Shown: positions 59,411 through 64,000 of the stretch, in pieces
Position numbering within the stretch: the first letter of the stretch is position 1
How the letters are laid out: each line of letters starts with the position of its first letter
NCBI GenBank assembly: GCA_028015205.1
Contig: CM051517.1
Location: forward strand, 43,783,135 to 43,847,134
DNA from: Mytilisepta virgata
Lineage: Eukaryota > Mollusca > Bivalvia > Mytilida > Mytilidae
Length of the DNA stretch: 64,000 nucleotides
Direction of reading: 5' to 3'
Made by a program: the position numbers and the translations under genes
Notes under the pieces: model-generated
What the model saw: only the letters and a program-made list of their open reading frames with translations
Databases searched by the model: none
Told to the model about the DNA's origin: nothing

Positions 59411-62400
59411 TCAATTATCAATTTCGCCCGTCAACTAATTCAAAGGCGAGACATAAGTGTAATCCTGACACATGTTCAAAGAATCCAGATCGAAACATGT
59501 AAAGATTGTTCATTACAAACAACATTCCTCAGGCGTATCGGTAATGCATAGCTCGGAACTCAGTTCTGAGTTTTTTCTATTACTACAGCTGGAAATGCTG
59601 ACATGGGGTTCTGCTTTAAAACATTCTAGTGTTTTTCCAAAGAGTTCCATAATTCTGTAAGTTGTGCATCAATAAAAAATACACCAAAATGTATTATTGA
59701 CCCTTGTCAGACCATCAGAAATATTTTTGCTTGAGACATGAATATTTTTTAGTTATTAGAGGGAGGGCGAATATTGTGCAAACTTTCTTATTTTTTTTTG
59801 GTGAAATCTTTAATGATTGATCAACTTTTTCCTCGACAATATCAGTTTATATATTCATAGATCAGCAGTTTTTAGAATCTCTCTGCTATTTATGCTAGCA
59901 ACAGATTAATCACATAGAAAAAAGATGGGACTTGTAGAAATTCCACGCTATAAATATTTGTAAATTATGCGTAAAAATGATTATATTAATTACCAATGCA
60001 GTATATTATTTTTGACATTGATATCATAAATACCTGAAAAAATGAATGTGTATTTGTATGTTTGTTGCCATAATAATGTCCTGCCATAATGATTTATGAT
60101 ATGATGGAAACTTAAATTATTTTTGAATGTTTCTAAAATTACGTCTTCCGTTAACATACCTTTTTCTTCGTAACTGTGATGACTTTTGCAGTTTTGTAAT
60201 TTATGTGCAGGATTTTAAATTGAAGACCACATGCTTGCTTAATCCTTTTTTTTTATATAGAAAACCATACTTTTTTACCCTTTAGGGACAGAAAACGCAT
60301 TTATCTTTTAAAAAAATTCTTACAGAGAAAACGAAAGTAGTAGTTAATGTATTTGTAATAGGTGCTGAAGTTAATGTATTTGTAATAGATCCTTTATTTT
60401 TTTTTTACTGTTTAAATAGTCATCTTGAACGTTACTGTAAGGTCTACAACGATGAGCCCATGGCTCATACATGTACATTACAGTAGGACACATAAAAGCT
60501 ACTGCTGGTCATTTACTGATAACTGATATGTATTTAATAAAATAATATACTACTATTTGTAGGTTAAAAAAAATATTATAAGGTGTCCTTGAATTGGAAA
60601 TTTAAAAAAGTATAAAAAATTGGAGTAAATTTTAAGTAAAAAAAAAATTCTAATCATGTATCTTACGTATACAAAGATTGATTGAAAATTTACTTGTCTT
60701 TAGTATTAATAAAAGTCGCCGAAATTATAATTGTTTTTACATGTCTATGTATCATATAGTACTCCACACCAGCCTCAACGGGATATAAACTGCAACACTT
60801 GTCAAAAGTTGTATGCAGCATGATTCGTACTTAACCATTCCATATTTAGTTCCATGTAACTTTATTTGTGGTCGGTTATCTAATTGAGCATGAAGCGAAA
60901 TAATTCAACAAACGCTGATAAATTAAGAGCGATCAATTTGTATGGCATACTGCATATCGCATTGACATATTACATACTTCAAGGAATGAAAATCTACATT
61001 TGTTTCAATGTACAGTCTATTATGCTTTTGAAATCAGTATTTATTTGATTAGTAAATAATCTATTATTGTCAAAGCATTGCCAGCTAACAAATTGAAATT
61101 CCAAGTATTTCGATAAAAAATTGGCGGGCAATTCAGACATTTGAGAAAACAATAAGACCAGAAATAAATAAAAGCCGAAAACTTTATTAAATTTTAATCA
61201 AAACATTACTGAAAGATCACATTAGATTTATTCATCTACTCATGTTTTGCTTGGGTATACTTAATGAATTGTAGAGGCTTTTAATTCGAAAGGAAACGAT
61301 AGTATTATGCCATGTTGTGCTGTTATCAGGTTAAGATCAGACATTACTAGGACTGCTCGACTTCTCATTAAGATTTTGTTATACAAATGACTTTCGAAAT
61401 TGTAATGTAGTCTGCAATGCTAGAAACTTAGATCTTTTCTTAGCTATCAACATTACTATTTTATGTAAAAATGTGTCTGAGAAACCATGTTAATATGTAT
61501 TAATTTGAAAAGATACGTCTAAATGTCGCGAAAAACAAACCACAATAATGAAACAATAAAATGTTCAAATAATGAATAATTAAATTGTTTCCGTTTTGGA
61601 TAGATCAGAGCAAACATCAAAGAAATAGTTTACTTTATAATTCACAGCACACAATCTGAGCTCATTTCAGTTTTGTTTGGATAATTTTATATACCGTCTT
61701 TAAGAATACTTAAATTATGATGTCATATTGTGTTTGGTATTTTTCAATCTAAAACCATAAATTTATCATTTCGATTCATATCCTTATATACTGTTGGTGA
61801 AATTAGATTTTCATTGAACAAAAAAATTAATACAAACTACAAGTTGCACCTATTTTTATACCTACATGTCTCCATCATTTGTATAATTAAAAAACCGAGA
61901 AACAAACAACAATCCTATATCCTAAGACAGACAACTTTAGTATCAAGGCCAATCGGCATCAAGGATTCCACGAAAAAGTCGGCCGTCCTTTGTCTTCTTA
62001 CCGTGTTGTTATTTTTACTTCCGACAGTTTCTTAGTATTCACACAAGATAGGGATTCGAAGATTTGGTAGGTAAATAAAGATTAAATCCGTATCAATGCT
62101 TAGGATGAAGTCTCATTTATTTGGGAGTATTTCATACAGAAAAAAACCTGATGATTTGCCAAGAATACTGTAGAACTGGCCAGTGGTCAGATATCTTGAC
62201 ATCATTATCAGGAAAAATATTACTGTCTTATTGTGGATCATCACCTCAATGCAATTCATTACAAACAGATAATCATAGGAGATTAATATATACACAGATG
62301 CCTGTATATTGGCATATTATTAATACCTGATGGTATTGCAGCATGATTGACACTCTGCTGTGAATTCTTATAACATGTAACACTGATTTCAATAGATGAA

Positions 62401-64000
62401 TGTTTCTTCTGTTGCTGTATAATTAACTGAAGGTTTGCTTTATTTTTCAGCATTTGATAACCGTAAAATATTCACTAATGAGTTACTATGCAGCAAAGCT
62501 GTCATAAAATCTCATAACTATGGAAGATGTACAATGTATTAAATCGCTTTATATGGGTGAACAATTATATTACATTTTTGGAATAGGAATATGGCATAAA
62601 AGCATTTAAAAATGTAATGATATTAAATACAAATTACATATTTAATTGCGCACTTCAAAATCTAAGTGAAATTTTCTAACTGAAATCTATTTCTTTGTTC
62701 TACAGATCTACCTACGCAAATTAATCGAGGAACTACTTGATTTCCCTGCTTTCAAATAACATAAAAAGCTCACTAATGAGGGCTGCGGTAAAGTACCACG
62801 CGTTGTATAGATTGGCCCATACTAGATTGTATGAAAGGGAAAAGTAAATATAATTTTTTATTATTGGTACACCTTGTAAATGTGTTTTTGGTATCCCCCC
62901 TACAATACTGATTATTTATAGGTTGAAAATCTTAAATGTAAAAATAACATGAAATATTACGTTCTCTTAAAAAAGAACAACATATCGTATAGGAATTCTG
63001 CAAAAAATCACTATAAGCCAATACTAAAATAATAATGCTTTAATCAAGCAAACATTTTCATCTAACTTGCTGAAAATCGTATTTATTTATGTGAATGGAC
63101 GTGTTTGTTTTGCATCCATCATTTACGATATTTCTAAATTATTAATACTGATTTACTATATCCATTTTACATTACTGCGTTCTTTTGCAATCCATCATGA
63201 TCATCATTGACTTCCGGTCATCCATTGCATTTTGGTTCTTTTGTCGTTAATGAAAAAATGTTGCACTTTCTATAGCCGTCTATCATTGACACCATGTGTA
63301 AATCATTCACACGTATTTGTACTACCAAAGTTTTGGCTTTCCTTGATTGATCCTATTTTAAGTCTAATTCATGTGTCTGTCTTCAAGAGCACAACTCTGC
63401 TCCCATGTTTCATTTATTACATGCTAAATGTGGCGCCAAAATGTGTCTTAAATGCTGGAAAAACGTCACATTTAGGTGATAATAAATGAGGCACAATAAC
63501 ACTTCGGAGTTTTCGAGCGGATATTTGTGGGACTATCTAAATGCAGAACCTCGGTATATGATTTTTTGTATAGGTATCATGCAGCATAGAGCTAAAATTC
63601 TAGTATGTAATTATTTCTGTGAATGAATAAGAAATGCTCAAAAATAATTGGACAGAATGATGCATTTTTAGGTTGCTTACGGTTGTTGTTATTGTATATT
63701 AATGCAATTTATCTTTCATGCCATTTCCGATATAATTGTTCCAATTTCCAACAGAAAACATTTTTAATATATTAACCAATAATACGAACAAAAAAATATC
63801 TATTTATATTTCAAATAGATAACAGTATGAAATGTAATTTTCAAGTAATTATTTGATTTTATAAATTGTTTTAGACTTCCTGGTTCGAGCTGGTTCTAAC
63901 AACATAATTTGTCGGAATGAAAATAAACTATCACGAAATACCTACATCGCGTTTAGAATCTTAGTTGTAACGAATAATTTATTTTCATACGATAAATGTA
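59411..64000. other. AT-rich stretch, no gene recognised
   Basis: A 20-bp motif (AGTTAATGTATTTGTAATAG) is duplicated at 60342 and 60369. Frames at 61730-62035, 62121-62330 and 63232-63489 are short and unrecognised. The last runs to the end of a slightly GC-richer patch. Nothing is supportable as a gene. Confidence 0.45.

Overview
The window is AT-rich, gene-poor eukaryotic nuclear DNA. It contains tRNA-derived SINEs with a V-type core, short terminal-inverted-repeat and fold-back elements, an element ending in a GAC microsatellite plus hairpin, and a Ty3/gypsy-class LTR retroelement. Together these point to a mollusc, most likely a bivalve such as a mussel. That is inference from repeat families recalled from general knowledge; no search was run. 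I found no host protein gene I can defend. Nearly all open frames are short, AT-rich and unrecognisable, or run through microsatellites or repeats.

Layout. 1-3020: AT-rich, no gene seen. 3021-4625: a very homogeneous minisatellite, 25 copies of a 64-bp unit. 5560-6890: an A-rich degenerate minisatellite with higher-order periods of about 235 and 334-338 bp. 6890-31500: mostly featureless sequence with a 55-bp duplication (10061-10168), three fold-back structures (12339-12502, 15331-15459, 15977-16166), simple repeats, a decayed coding scrap (19171-19398), a degenerate repeat (23585-24110), a Leu/Ser tRNA-like SINE head or pseudo-tRNA (24883-24975) and a long AAT microsatellite (28276-28454).

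31605-35800: a cluster of non-autonomous elements. One carries 114-bp tandem repeats, a GAC/GCC microsatellite and a terminal hairpin (ending 32630). The next is a roughly 3.1-kb segment bounded by a 14-bp inverted repeat (32710-35798), with a large fold-back nested inside it. 36054-37018: an 819-bp-spaced direct repeat enclosing a Harbinger-like MITE with TTA target duplication. 38690-40010 and 40010-40865: two degenerate minisatellites.

40866-45476: the main object, a decayed LTR retroelement whose domains run LTR - PBS - repeated leader - Gag zinc knuckle - protease - integrase - reverse transcriptase - RNase H - polypurine tract. The RT, RNase H and integrase are Ty3/gypsy type, but integrase lies upstream of RT, as in Ty1/copia. 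This order is known for the Gmr1-like group, first described from deuterostomes. The copy has many frameshifts and stops, has lost catalytic residues of RT, and has no recognisable 3' LTR.

45477-64000: more AT-rich sequence with a SINE fragment (45915-46015), a complete minus-strand V-type SINE with a perfect 12-bp target duplication (51108-51395), another SINE (53500-53815) and a 169-bp tandem repeat (58876-59410). The genes do not form a pathway; the window records repeat insertion, expansion and decay.
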